Assembly: GCA_024644235.1 (NCBI GenBank)
Contig: JAHELJ010000005.1
Coordinates: 110,234 to 174,233 of the forward strand
Length of the DNA: 64,000 nt
Direction of reading: 5' to 3'
From: Lewinellaceae bacterium
Lineage (GTDB): Bacteria; Bacteroidota; Bacteroidia; Chitinophagales; Saprospiraceae
How positions within the stretch are numbered: the first letter of the stretch is position 1; each line of letters opens with the position of its first letter. Below the pieces are notes generated by a model that saw only the letters and a list, made by a program, of their open reading frames with translations, was not told where the DNA came from and did not search any database. Positions 36,272 to 45,901 of the stretch are shown piece by piece. Position numbers and translations under genes: made by a program.

Positions 36272-39200
36272 ATGTGCAGTTTTGTCCATTGGAAAATTCA
36301 TGTCATCATCTTTCTTGCAGGCTGCTTTTTTCCTCCCTTGGAATTAACAGCCCAGACGAAGGTCGGAAGATTTATCTTTTTTGGACAAGAGGATATTCCC
36401 AGTAACACCAACCGGAAGATATATGAAGATAGTCGGGGATATCTTTGGTTATGTTCACAAAACGGATTATTCAAGTACGACGGCTATACCTTTGCGCCCT
36501 ACTATTCTTTTTTTGATGATCCTAATTCCCTTTCCAGTAATAACACCACTGACGTGGAAGAGGATGATGTGGGTAATCTATGGATAGCGACTATTGACCA
36601 TGGAGTGTCAAAAATGAACCCTTTTACGGGGGCTATCTGGCAGTATCCAAAACTGACTCAGGACAATAATGATTCATATACGGTAAACGATATTTTCAGG
36701 GATCACTCCGGAATAATTTGGTTCGCAACAGGGGGAAGAGGCCTGGCAAGATACCTGCCTGATCAGGATAGCTTTATAAACTATATTCCAGATCCGGATA
36801 GGATTCAAGACGGTTCGGTACGATTTCAAAACGAACTTTGGGAGATAGCTCAAGATCCGATCGATCTGGAAATATTATGGGTTGTGGGGCTAGAAGGACT
36901 TTACCGGTTCGACCAGCAATCTGAGACTTTTGAAAAATTTGAATACATCACTGCAGGGACAAAAGAATGGAGCCATAATGCCTTCCATTGTATTTTTATT
37001 AGGGATCTGGAAAACATTTGGTTAGGCACCTGGGGTGCCGGCCTGGTCAAGTTTAATTATCTCACTGGGAAGTTTGATCATTTTTTGTTTGACACAGATG
37101 AATACGAGAGAAAAGATGGTACCAGTAATATCATTTTAGACATCCTGCCGGTTGCAGATACGGCACTTTATATCTGTTCCTTTGATAGGGGCCTTTTCAC
37201 TTTTTCTGAAAAAAAATTAGTTTTTAGACCTGAGTTTAGCGACAACATCTATCCTCTGCTTTCTGATCATACCGTGTCGTGCCGGGCAATCAGCAAAACC
37301 AGGAATGGCAGTATTTGGGTCAGTGGTGAAAATTATCTATTGCACTCGAATCCCCTTTACGAAAGATTTAAGCTTTTTTTGGATTTGCAGATGTTTCAGC
37401 AACCCGGCAGTGCTGTTCCTTTATTTGCAGATGTGATATATGATGAGCAATCGCATAAATATTACGCAGCTATCTATCGTATTAATTCCGTTCTTGAATT
37501 AAATGAAGATTTCAGCGTGTCACGGGAGATCCCCATTCTCTATGCTGGGAAAAATGCTGAAAACTGGAATATAATAAAACAAAATGACCGTTTTTTTCTA
37601 AGCCAATCCACCTATCCATATTTATCATATTGGCAATCAGATCTTTGTTGTTTTCGACCAGTGGAAGGGAATCTTCTTCCACGCGGAACCTTGTCGGAGA
37701 AATTACAGCTGTCCCACATGCTCCAAACCAGCGACCAAACTCTATGGTCATTAGGACAAAACAAAAACCTGATTAGATGGAATCCTCAGTCTGGAAGTTT
37801 CAAAACCTATGATATTCAGATTGATTCCTTTGCCGACTTTACCCGACCTCTGCTTGTGGATGAGATGAAAATGGATTCAAGAGAAAATCTCTGGTTTTCC
37901 AGTTCATTGGGGCTGATTCATTTCGACACGGGAACAGAAGAATTCAAGCTTTACTCGAAAACTAGCCACGGAAAAAATCCGTTTGCCACTCTGAGCCTCG
38001 GTGCCTTGACGATTGATCAGGAAGATAAGATTTGGGTCACGTCCCGGTTTCATGGTATTCAGGTTTTTGATCCACAAAATGCGCAGATCACAAATCATTA
38101 TACCCTGGGCCGAGGGAATTACTCCAATCATTTCGATTGTCTCACGGTTGATCAAGACAATAATATCTGGGGCACCTCTAATAATGGATTGGTGTACTTC
38201 GATCGTCAGCGCGAAGAATGGAAAATCTATACGGTGACGGAGGGTCTGGCAAAAAACTATTTAACCGGTGTAGTCAAAAGCACTTCCAACAACAAAATTT
38301 TCCTGGGAGCTGGTACTACATTATATATGTTTGACGCAGCTCACCTTCCGGACAATCCTAACCCCCCCAGCATGCATATCACTGGTTTTAATGTCTTAGG
38401 TAAACCATATCAGATGGATACCTTGCCAAATTTCAAAAAGGATATCGAATTAAAACCACAAGAAAATCAAATAACTATCTCTTTTGCTGGGGTAGAAACA
38501 CTGTATCCTGACAAAGTGAAGCACAGCTACCGGATGCTAGGAATAGACACAGTTTGGCGACCGATAGCTACGCGCGAAGTGACATTTGCCGATCTGAAAG
38601 CAGGTTACTATACGTTTGAAGTACATGCTGAAAATAGTGATGGAGTAAAAAGTGTAAAACCAGCACGGATTTCTTTTGAAATCAAGAAGAAAATAATTCA
38701 AACGGTGTGGTTCAAATTAGGATCAGGATTGGCATTGTTCGGTTTATTATATCTTCTATACCTTTACCGGCTTGGTCAGATTACAAAATTACAGAACCTA
38801 AAAAACCGGATATCTGCCGACCTGCATGACGACATCGGGTCCAGGCTCACCAGTATCCAGCTACTAACCGCTATCCTGGGTCAGAAGCGGCATATTGAGG
38901 CTGAATCTCCCGGTTATCTGGGTCAAATTGAAAAAGAAATTAACCATTCCAGCCGAGCCTTGGATGAGATCGTTTGGAATATGAAGTCTGGTTTTTTGGA
39001 TACGGAGCAGGTGGTAGCCCGCATGCGTCATTTCGCTGCCGAGTTATTTGAATCTTCCCAGGTAAATTATCGGTTTGAGGCAGGCGAGGGATTTGAAAAA
39101 CTGAAAATTAATCCAGAAAAGCTTAAGGACTTGTATTTGATCTATCGCGAAATCCTGAACAACATCAGCAAACATGCCCATGCTGGGGGAGTAGAGATCC

Positions 39201-39439
39201 AACTTTCTCATAGCTCGGGAATAATCCGATTAAAAGTGGAAGATGATGGTGTCGGCTTTGAATCCAGTGAGCCGACGCGAGGAAATGGTATCCGAAACAT
39301 GCAGATGCGATTGCAGCGTTGGAAAGGTTTGTTGGATATCGACTCATCGATTGGTGAAGGAACACAAATAATGGTGACTTTGCCATCAACATCAAGATCC
39401 CCCTTAAAGGGGATGTTATCATTTCGAAAACTAGAGTAA
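36272..39439 (+). CDS. Two-component propeller sensor histidine kinase
   Basis: This is a 1055-residue sensor. A signal/anchor segment (residues 8-28) precedes about a dozen two-component-regulator propeller repeats (DSRGYLWLCSQNGLFKYDG and many D..GNLWIAT-like copies). A Y_Y_Y domain follows (ending FEVHAENSDGVKS), then one membrane helix (~813-833) and a cytoplasmic kinase. The phospho-acceptor is His852 in DLHDDIGSRL, a NarX/DesK-type HisKA_3 dimerisation helix, and the ATPase has DGVGFE and GNGIRNM motifs. It should sense an external ligand and phosphorylate the regulator encoded 9 bp downstream. Such sensors in this phylum commonly control polysaccharide or surface-protein genes. Confidence 0.9.
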   Translation: MCSFVHWKIHVIIFLAGCFFPPLELTAQTKVGRFIFFGQEDIPSNTNRKIYEDSRGYLWLCSQNGLFKYDGYTFAPYYSFFDDPNSLSSNNTTDVEEDDVGNLWIATIDHGVSKMNPFTGAIWQYPKLTQDNNDSYTVNDIFRDHSGIIWFATGGRGLARYLPDQDSFINYIPDPDRIQDGSVRFQNELWEIAQDPIDLEILWVVGLEGLYRFDQQSETFEKFEYITAGTKEWSHNAFHCIFIRDLENIWLGTWGAGLVKFNYLTGKFDHFLFDTDEYERKDGTSNIILDILPVADTALYICSFDRGLFTFSEKKLVFRPEFSDNIYPLLSDHTVSCRAISKTRNGSIWVSGENYLLHSNPLYERFKLFLDLQMFQQPGSAVPLFADVIYDEQSHKYYAAIYRINSVLELNEDFSVSREIPILYAGKNAENWNIIKQNDRFFLSQSTYPYLSYWQSDLCCFRPVEGNLLPRGTLSEKLQLSHMLQTSDQTLWSLGQNKNLIRWNPQSGSFKTYDIQIDSFADFTRPLLVDEMKMDSRENLWFSSSLGLIHFDTGTEEFKLYSKTSHGKNPFATLSLGALTIDQEDKIWVTSRFHGIQVFDPQNAQITNHYTLGRGNYSNHFDCLTVDQDNNIWGTSNNGLVYFDRQREEWKIYTVTEGLAKNYLTGVVKSTSNNKIFLGAGTTLYMFDAAHLPDNPNPPSMHITGFNVLGKPYQMDTLPNFKKDIELKPQENQITISFAGVETLYPDKVKHSYRMLGIDTVWRPIATREVTFADLKAGYYTFEVHAENSDGVKSVKPARISFEIKKKIIQTVWFKLGSGLALFGLLYLLYLYRLGQITKLQNLKNRISADLHDDIGSRLTSIQLLTAILGQKRHIEAESPGYLGQIEKEINHSSRALDEIVWNMKSGFLDTEQVVARMRHFAAELFESSQVNYRFEAGEGFEKLKINPEKLKDLYLIYREILNNISKHAHAGGVEIQLSHSSGIIRLKVEDDGVGFESSEPTRGNGIRNMQMRLQRWKGLLDIDSSIGEGTQIMVTLPSTSRSPLKGMLSFRKLE

Positions 39440-39448
39440 TTTGTCATC

Positions 39449-40090
39449 ATGCAAACAGGTGTCGTCATCTTTGAAGACAATGTGGTATTACGTAAATCTC
39501 TTTGCACCCTGCTGGAAAGCTCAGAAAGATATCGGGTTTTAGGTGATTATGGTGATGCATTAAAAGCTGCGGAAGTCGTCCAGGAGAAAAGACCGGATGT
39601 AGTGATCATGGATATTGGTTTGCCCCAGCGAGATGGAATTGCCGCAGTGCAGGACATCAAGGAGACCAGTCCGGAAATATCCATTATCATGTATACCCAG
39701 TTTGAAGATGATGATAAATTATTTAGAAGCATTTGTGCCGGGGCAGATGGATATATCCTGAAAAAGACTAATCCAGCTTTATTATTCGACGCCATTGAGC
39801 AAGTATGTCTAGGGGGCGCACCTTTGTCCCCCTCCATTGCCCGGAAAGTACTGATGAGCTTCCGGGACGAACGAAGGTCCGCTTCTAAAAAATTTGATTT
39901 AACTCCCCGTGAGCTGGAAATCCTCAACCTTTTGGTAAAAGGATTCAGCATAAAACAAATTGCTGCCGACACCTTTATTTCTTATGAAACCGTGCGCACC
40001 CACCTCAGGAACATCTATCGCAAATTGCATGTGAATTGCGGCAAAGAAGCGATCGCCAAAGTGCTGGCGGAAAAGATTATCATCTCCTGA
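39449..40090 (+). CDS. NarL/FixJ-type response regulator
   Basis: This 213-residue protein has a receiver domain (1-120) with the phosphorylatable Asp55 in VVIMDIGLPQRDG, acidic pocket residues E9/D10, and Lys about 105 in YILKKTN. It ends in a LuxR-type helix-turn-helix (~148-207) containing LTPRELEILNLLVKG and ETVRTHLRNIYRKL. It is the cognate partner of the propeller kinase 9 bp upstream. Likely targets are the three secreted-protein genes that follow, though no operator was identified. Confidence 0.92.
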   Translation: MQTGVVIFEDNVVLRKSLCTLLESSERYRVLGDYGDALKAAEVVQEKRPDVVIMDIGLPQRDGIAAVQDIKETSPEISIIMYTQFEDDDKLFRSICAGADGYILKKTNPALLFDAIEQVCLGGAPLSPSIARKVLMSFRDERRSASKKFDLTPRELEILNLLVKGFSIKQIAADTFISYETVRTHLRNIYRKLHVNCGKEAIAKVLAEKIIIS

Positions 40091-40325
40091 TATCGGATAT
40101 CTAGTCAAATAAGTTTCTAAGCGTCCAACTGAATATCATCCCTAAAGGGGATGGTAACAGGAGTCGATTTTTCTGAATTTTAATTAGAAAAATAATTAGA
40201 AATATTTGCAAGAAAGGAATTGACTTGGAAATAGGGTCCATAGGCTCTATTTCGACCAAAAGACCAATATATGAAATGATCGGAGTGAAAAAAGATGCTT
40301 CATATAAAATGTTATTAATATTAAT

Positions 40326-41921
40326 ATGAAATACAAACCAATGTACCTTCATTTGGCAAACGTCAAAATTTTAACATGGCTAATGCTCCTGCTGATCACC
40401 TATTTGCTTCACATACCACTTCATGCTCAGCCCGAGCCCAGTGCGGCATTACATGTAGAGGGTACCGACAAAGGGGTACTCATCCCTCGGATGACCCAGG
40501 TGCAAAGACAAGCGATTAGCAATCCCGCCACTGGCTTGCTGGTTTATCAGACAGATATACTGGCCGGGTTTTATTACAACACCGGAACTCCAGCAGCGCC
40601 GGACTGGATTGCATTAACCAGCGAAAAATCCAGCTGGAACCTGAAGGGCAATAGTGGCACCAATCCTGCTGTGGATTTTATCGGCACTGATGATAATCAG
40701 GATGTGGTATTTAGAAGAGATTTTGCCTTGTCTGGATTATTGAGTATCGATAATACTTTCTGGGGCGTTTCAAGTGGAAATAGTATCACAACCGGAATTG
40801 CTAATGTAGGAATAGGTGGGGGAGCTTTGAATAAAACGACTGAAGGAAGTTATAATGTAGCTCTGGGTGTTCTAAGTTTATCCAGAAATACAGTTGGGGA
40901 TAATAATACGGCTATTGGAATTAATGCATTAATTGATGTAGACTCAGGAAGAAATAATACAGCCATTGGGGCAGGCACCCTATTTAGCATGAACAACGGC
41001 GATGATAACACGGCGGTAGGAAGTAGGTCGTTACATAATGACACAGTAGGAAATGGGAATACGGCAATCGGGGCTTTCACAAGGGTAGGTGCCGATAGCT
41101 TAAGTAAACTAAATAATGCCACTGCCATCGGATATAAGGCTCAAGTCCATTGTAGTAACTGCATGGTCCTAGGGAGCATCAATGGTGTAAACTTTGGTAC
41201 AGATACTAAAGTCGGAATTGGGACAACTTTTCCAACCTCCCGAATGCATATAAAAGCCAATAGTGTATTAGGAGTGGGTGCACTTGCCCATTTATTATTG
41301 GAGGAGTCAGAAGCAGATTTTTCCCGGCTGCGAATGCAGAATACAACTGCCAACCGTTTTTGGGATATTGCCGGTCAACCCCATACCACCAACGCATCCG
41401 CTTTCCTAAACTTCTATTACGAGTCCGGCGGCAATATTCTGTCTCTGAAAGGGGATGGTAATGCCACCCTCTTGGGAACACTCACCGAAAACTCGGATGC
41501 CCGCCTGAAAACAAAGATCCTTCCGCTCACCACCATGAGCTCGCAGCTAATGAAGTTGCAAGGCTATACCTACCGTTGGAAAAATCCGGCCCTGGATCCA
41601 TCCGAGAAGATCGGACTGTTAGCCCAGGAAGTGGAGCAATATTTTCCCCAACTGGTACGGGAAGATGAAAACGGGATGAAATCGGTACACTATAGTGGAT
41701 TTGTACCGCTTTTGATTGAGCAATTGAAGAAACAGTCTAGAGAGCTGAAAGAAAAAGAGGCAACTATTGCTTCCTTGCTCTCGGAAGTGAACCAGTTGAA
41801 GGAAAAAGCTGAAAGGAATGCTACACATGTCAATCGGTTGAGGGAAAAAGAAATTAAAATGGAAGCCAAAATGAAAACATTCGAAACCAGGTTGGATGGG
41901 CTGGCGAAACAAAAAGAATAA
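40326..41921 (+). CDS. Secreted tail-fibre-type protein with S74 chaperone domain
   Basis: This is a 531-residue protein. A signal peptide (LMLLLITYLLHIPLHAQ) is followed by a short conserved Bacteroidota start (LHVEGTDKGVLIPRM). A run of NNTAIG/NTAVGSR-type pentad repeats (~155-265) builds a beta-helix. A C-terminal peptidase S74 intramolecular chaperone follows (SDARLKTKI ~387 to HYSGFVPLLIEQLK ~460). It ends in a coiled coil of about 70 residues. S74 domains trimerise and often self-cleave; the product is probably an elongated surface or secreted fibre. The coiled-coil after the S74 domain is usual in this phylum. Confidence 0.85.
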   Translation: MKYKPMYLHLANVKILTWLMLLLITYLLHIPLHAQPEPSAALHVEGTDKGVLIPRMTQVQRQAISNPATGLLVYQTDILAGFYYNTGTPAAPDWIALTSEKSSWNLKGNSGTNPAVDFIGTDDNQDVVFRRDFALSGLLSIDNTFWGVSSGNSITTGIANVGIGGGALNKTTEGSYNVALGVLSLSRNTVGDNNTAIGINALIDVDSGRNNTAIGAGTLFSMNNGDDNTAVGSRSLHNDTVGNGNTAIGAFTRVGADSLSKLNNATAIGYKAQVHCSNCMVLGSINGVNFGTDTKVGIGTTFPTSRMHIKANSVLGVGALAHLLLEESEADFSRLRMQNTTANRFWDIAGQPHTTNASAFLNFYYESGGNILSLKGDGNATLLGTLTENSDARLKTKILPLTTMSSQLMKLQGYTYRWKNPALDPSEKIGLLAQEVEQYFPQLVREDENGMKSVHYSGFVPLLIEQLKKQSRELKEKEATIASLLSEVNQLKEKAERNATHVNRLREKEIKMEAKMKTFETRLDGLAKQKE

Positions 41922-42030
41922 ACCTCTGTCATTTCGCCTGAAAATCTTCCTATGAAGAACCTAGCTTGAAAAGCTGACTGGAAAAATTTGATGCTTGCAA
42001 TGCTCTTTATTAAAATTTGACTCTTACGGA

Positions 42031-43371
42031 ATGAATACAACCAATTATAACTTGAGGAAGAATTCTGCCACCTTAAAAAGACTAGAAAGTATTTGGAGTG
42101 TGAATCGGTCCATTCTGATGGTTGTTTTCTTTGGTCTTTTTTCGAACTTGAATCTACGGGCCCAATACATGCCGAATTTAGATGTAAGTGGATTGGATGA
42201 GATCAATGGAGCAAAAGTGCAATTAGCCACTCCATCGCTAAGTCATTTTCTCCGCCTGTTTAGTGGTGACGAAGGCGATCCCAAGCCCTATCTCCTTTTC
42301 AGCAATGCCGATGATTTTCGAATCTCATCATCCAAAGAGAATTTAACCGGTTTCCAAGACCTCTTAACCGTGAAAGGGGACGGTAGGGTTGGTATCGGTA
42401 CAGACAGCCCGGTAGGGATGTTGCACGTGCAGGGTCTTACCTGGACGAATATTGCAGCAGAAGCGATAGCAGATGATCCCTCTTTCCAACTAACCAGCGA
42501 TGGCAGCTCCATCAACAACGATTGGACCATACGGATGGATGTGTACAATAATGATCCGATGCAGTGGCGCTATGATGGGATCCGGAAATTGAACTTGACA
42601 ACCACTGGCGATCTGGAAGTAGAGAAAAATATGATAGTTAAAGGTGATGTCCAATTGGGAAGTGCAGGCGTACTCAATCCAGTGCCCGGATCGATGCGCT
42701 GGGATGGTCAGGACTTTTTGGGATGGAATGGATTTGCCTGGGTCTCTTTGACCTCCTTTAAATTGGGGCCGGAAATTACCGATATCGACGGGAACAAATA
42801 TCAGACAGTTTGGATTGGCAATCAGTTATGGATGGCGCAAAATCTGCGGACTACAACCTATCGCAATGGGACGCCTATTCCACATGTGACCGACAATACG
42901 GAATGGAGTGGCCTGACCAGTGGTGCCTGGTGCTGGTATGATAATTCCACCAGTTATGAGCAGCCCTACGGGAAGCTGTACAATTGGTATGCAGTAAATG
43001 ACATCAGTGGTCTTTGTCCTTCAGAGTGGCGAGTGCCAACAGAGTCGGATTGGACGACCTTAGCCGATTTTTTGGGTGGGGTAGGATTGGCCGGTGGCAA
43101 AATGAAAGAAGCAGGTACCAGTCATTGGGACAGCCCCAACACGGGCGCCACCAATGAGACAGGCTTCTCCGGCCTACCTGGTGGGGGCCGTGATGAGGCT
43201 GGGTTATTTCACAATACTGGTAGTGCTGGGTACTGGTGGAGCAGTATTGAGCAAAGTGGGACTTTTGCGTGGTTGCGTAATCTAAGCTCGAACGATGATA
43301 ATTTAGACAACACACTTTTTTTTCTGAAAAAATCTGGGCTGTCTGTTCGCTGCCTCAAAGGTGGATTATAA
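42031..43371 (+). CDS. Secreted FISUMP-domain protein
   Basis: The ATG at 42031 gives 446 residues; an in-frame ATG at 41995 would add twelve. A hydrophobic segment (SILMVVFFGLFSNLNLRAQ) is a late signal peptide. The middle resembles secreted Bacteroidota proteins that precede a beta-helix (DGRVGIGTDSPVGMLHVQG). The C-terminal ~190 residues are the Fibrobacter succinogenes major paralogous domain: DIDGNKYQTVWIGNQLWMAQNL, GKLYNWYAV, PSEWRVPTESDW, and the closing SVRCLKGG. The function of this domain is unknown; it is extracellular. Confidence 0.85.
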   Translation: MNTTNYNLRKNSATLKRLESIWSVNRSILMVVFFGLFSNLNLRAQYMPNLDVSGLDEINGAKVQLATPSLSHFLRLFSGDEGDPKPYLLFSNADDFRISSSKENLTGFQDLLTVKGDGRVGIGTDSPVGMLHVQGLTWTNIAAEAIADDPSFQLTSDGSSINNDWTIRMDVYNNDPMQWRYDGIRKLNLTTTGDLEVEKNMIVKGDVQLGSAGVLNPVPGSMRWDGQDFLGWNGFAWVSLTSFKLGPEITDIDGNKYQTVWIGNQLWMAQNLRTTTYRNGTPIPHVTDNTEWSGLTSGAWCWYDNSTSYEQPYGKLYNWYAVNDISGLCPSEWRVPTESDWTTLADFLGGVGLAGGKMKEAGTSHWDSPNTGATNETGFSGLPGGGRDEAGLFHNTGSAGYWWSSIEQSGTFAWLRNLSSNDDNLDNTLFFLKKSGLSVRCLKGGL

Positions 43372-43398
43372 ACATTCAGAAGCTATAATTAAAGTAAG

Positions 43399-44826
43399 AT
43401 GAACCGAGGAAAAAATCACCTCCACATGATCTTAGCTGTGCTGGTCGGATTATGTACTGCGAATCTCTTCGGCCAGGTCCAATTTTCAAAAGTAGTACTT
43501 GAGGTAGAAAATTTGCCGGAAGTTTTCCGCCCTTTTGACGTCAAGGCCGCTGATCTGAATGGAGATGCACTGCTCGACCTTGTGGTAACGTCCCCCCATC
43601 CACAAGGAGACGAAGATCGCTTACTCTGGTTGCGCAATGATGGGAATGATCTGTTTTCATCTTTTGAAATAGATGCGACAATTGATGGACCTGAAGGTAT
43701 CGCCGTAGGAGACTTAAATGATGATCGACATCCTGATATTGCCTTGTCGTCGCGATTAAATGGCCTCCACTTATTCATAAATGATGGCGCGGCAAATTTT
43801 TCCAGGATAGACGTGGCCCTGAATTCAAAATTCCCTTGGATCCTGGATTTTGATCAAGACAATGATCAAGACCTATTGGTAATAGGTGTTTTTGGTATCT
43901 ATTGGCTGTCCAATATGGGTGAGCTTAATTTTACTTTAGATACAATTGATTTCATCGATGTGAGTCACAATCGCTGCCTGATACCCATAGACCTGGATAA
44001 TGACCTGGATTGGGATATCGTAACTGCCGTATATAGCGTCAGCGAGGGAAACAATAGATTGGTGTGGTACGAGAACGACGGGAACGAAAATTTCACGAAA
44101 GATACCATCGATACCCAGCCTGTTCCATTTTGGGATGCGGATGTCTCTGACCTGGATGGGGATGCAGATCAGGATATTATCGTGATCCACTGGGAGACCA
44201 ACGAAACAGTTTGGTATGAGAATATGGGAGACAATAACTTTGCACGGCACGTGTTGGATTCTGACTTTAATCAGAATCCAGAGAGCCTGTCACTAGGCGA
44301 TCTTGATCAGGATGGGGATCAGGATGTGATCGCAGTGGGTGGAAATGCTGCCATTGGAGAGGTAATATTTTTTGAAAATGATGGAAATGGCCAGTTTGCA
44401 AAAAGAATCATCGACGACAGTCAAGGGAACCGAAGACATTTTTCGCTGGCTGACTTTGATGCCGACGAAGATCTGGATGTTATCGTGCCCAATAACTTTC
44501 CTTTTGAAATTGACCTTTACCTCAATGAGGGTAGAACAACTTTGACTTCCGAAACTGAAAATGCATTCGTTTTTAACCTTCGATGTTTTCCCAATCCCTC
44601 TCAGAAAGAAACAAACTTATCATTTGTCTTGAGAAAATCCACGTATGTTTCCCTTCAGATCTATGATCTTTCCGGTTCAATAGTCGCCACCTTGGTACAA
44701 GAAGAGCTGCTGCCAGGGTCATACGATTTTTCATGGGATCGAGGTGAAAAGAAAGGTGGTGTATATTTATACAAATTTCAGGTTGGATCATTTGTGAGTG
44801 CTCAAAAGCTGATCTTGCTCGAATAA
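43399..44826 (+). CDS. FG-GAP/VCBS repeat protein with type IX sorting domain
   Basis: This 475-residue protein has a signal peptide (MILAVLVGLCTANLFGQ). FG-GAP/VCBS-like repeats follow, with repeated D.DGD.D.... calcium-loop motifs (DLNGDALLDLVV, DLDGDADQDIIV, DLDQDGDQDVIAV) over ~45-375. The ~75-residue C terminus starts CFPNPSQKETNLSF and ends GGVYLYKFQVGSFVSAQKLILLE, a Por/T9SS type A sorting domain. It should be exported by the type IX system and attached to or released from the surface. The propeller probably binds carbohydrate or protein. It closes the three-gene secreted cluster. Confidence 0.9.
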   Translation: MNRGKNHLHMILAVLVGLCTANLFGQVQFSKVVLEVENLPEVFRPFDVKAADLNGDALLDLVVTSPHPQGDEDRLLWLRNDGNDLFSSFEIDATIDGPEGIAVGDLNDDRHPDIALSSRLNGLHLFINDGAANFSRIDVALNSKFPWILDFDQDNDQDLLVIGVFGIYWLSNMGELNFTLDTIDFIDVSHNRCLIPIDLDNDLDWDIVTAVYSVSEGNNRLVWYENDGNENFTKDTIDTQPVPFWDADVSDLDGDADQDIIVIHWETNETVWYENMGDNNFARHVLDSDFNQNPESLSLGDLDQDGDQDVIAVGGNAAIGEVIFFENDGNGQFAKRIIDDSQGNRRHFSLADFDADEDLDVIVPNNFPFEIDLYLNEGRTTLTSETENAFVFNLRCFPNPSQKETNLSFVLRKSTYVSLQIYDLSGSIVATLVQEELLPGSYDFSWDRGEKKGGVYLYKFQVGSFVSAQKLILLE

Positions 44827-45204
44827 TAATCCACTCATATTTCTATTGAAAAAGCTGGAAACGTTGGAATTAATCGTATTAATCATCAACTTATAGCAAC
44901 AAGTCTTAGAGCAGTTCATTCTTTCCTTTCGGATTCTTATGGCATCTCTGGATGGAAGCACTCAAGATCGGATGCAACTTGTGATTCATCTTTTATTCCA
45001 ATCTTCAGAAAAGGCACGTGCAAAAGGCCATCTTTTTCCTAGATGATATGGTCATTTGGGAAACAAGTCAATATTTGTAAGGCCCATAAACACGCCAACG
45101 GCTTGGACTTACTTAGACAAAGTCTAAATAAGGAATTTGTCAATTGATCTTGAAATGTATGGCGCAATTTTTGCAATGGTCTGGGTAACTAAAGATTTAA
45201 GATC
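44827..45204. other. Intergenic region with one palindrome
   Basis: About 380 bp without a convincing gene. It holds the palindrome at 45111-45129 and presumably the promoter of the small gene at 45205. Nothing else stands out. Confidence 0.5.
45111..45129. promoter_or_regulatory. Candidate operator palindrome (TTAGAC AAA GTCTAA)
   Basis: A perfect 6-bp dyad, TTAGAC/GTCTAA, flanks AAA at 45113-45127, and one more flanking pair matches at the ends. The shape resembles metal-regulator (DtxR/MntR-like) operators. It lies about 75 bp upstream of the small gene at 45205. The assignment is a guess from shape alone. Confidence 0.3.
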
Positions 45205-45351
45205 ATGAATGATAATCAACGGCAAACCGGTGCTGAAGTGAAACACGTAACCAAAGAGCAGTTGACCGCCATGGCAACAGAGTACCTCGAACTCTGTCAG
45301 CGACAGGATTCACTAATGAAAGAGATATTTGATTCACTTTCAGAAAATTAA
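45205..45351 (+). CDS. 48-residue hypothetical protein
   Basis: The open frame starts MNDNQRQTGAEVKH and ends DSLMKEIFDSLSEN. It has no signal peptide or membrane segment, and the second half (EYLELCQRQDSLMKEIFDSL) would form an amphipathic helix. A classic terminator begins 20 bp after its stop and a palindrome lies upstream. This supports a real small transcription unit rather than a chance frame. I do not recognise the family. Confidence 0.55.
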   Translation: MNDNQRQTGAEVKHVTKEQLTAMATEYLELCQRQDSLMKEIFDSLSEN

Positions 45352-45370
45352 AAACTGCTATCTCATTTAT

Positions 45371-45401
45371 AGTCCCTTTGCAATCCAGAGGGACTTTTTT
45401 T
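45371..45401 (+). terminator. Rho-independent terminator
   Basis: AGTCCCT (45371-45377) pairs with AGGGACT (45389-45395) around an 11-nt loop, followed by six T. It directly follows the 48-codon gene and is one of the clearest terminators in the window. Confidence 0.9.
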
Positions 45402-45404
45402 GTT

Positions 45405-45550
45405 TTTGACTTTTCGAGAATCACCATCAAATCGTCAAGGGTATTGGCTTCCTTTGGATGCTTATCCTTGCACCAGCGATGCATCCGGGGGTGCTACCAC
45501 ATGATCTGTTCGGGTGTGATATTTGAAATCACCAGTTCAACACTTTGCTA
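45405..45550 (-). pseudogene. Chimeric scrap: DNA ligase 3' end fused to copper-oxidase 3' end
   Basis: Positions ~45410-45482 (minus strand) resemble the last codons of the ATP-dependent ligase at 49324 (MHRWCKDKHPKEANTL versus its MHRWRKDKHPKEANTL) at about 80 percent. Positions 45483-45543 match 32171-32231, inside the C-terminal domain of the copper-oxidase fusion, at about 92 percent. The junction falls on ATCCGG shared by both. There is no start or domain; it is a mosaic gene relic. Confidence 0.8.
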
Positions 45551-45901
45551 CGGATTAAGATCAAAAGGGCAAAAGGGGTGAAAGCGGTAAAAGGATAATA
45601 TCTTCTCTGACTACCACCTACAGACCGTCCGTAAAGACACTAATCACTTAATTTTTCATTCCTCCTAACAAATATGTTACGATCTGCTTAACTTATGGAT
45701 GGATTTAGCTTGTCACCAGGTGACCTTGCCTTCAGAAGCGACATTAAGTAATAACTATATGAAAAAAGGGTCCAAAGGAAACTCAGAGAACTATCTACGT
45801 CGACCCATTATACAGATTGGACCATAGTGCTGAACGAAAAACTAGGGAGTGATTCAGAATTTCCAAATTCAAAAAGAAATTACTAATAAAATATCCTCGC
45901 A
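45551..45901. other. Intergenic region, nothing recognised
   Basis: About 350 bp upstream of the protease gene with no supported gene, repeat or terminator. It should contain that gene's promoter. Confidence 0.5.

Noticed and set aside
45203-45484. 93-codon minus-strand frame
   Set aside because: Its first residues match the ligase C terminus but the rest is antisense to the 48-codon gene; treated as a relic.
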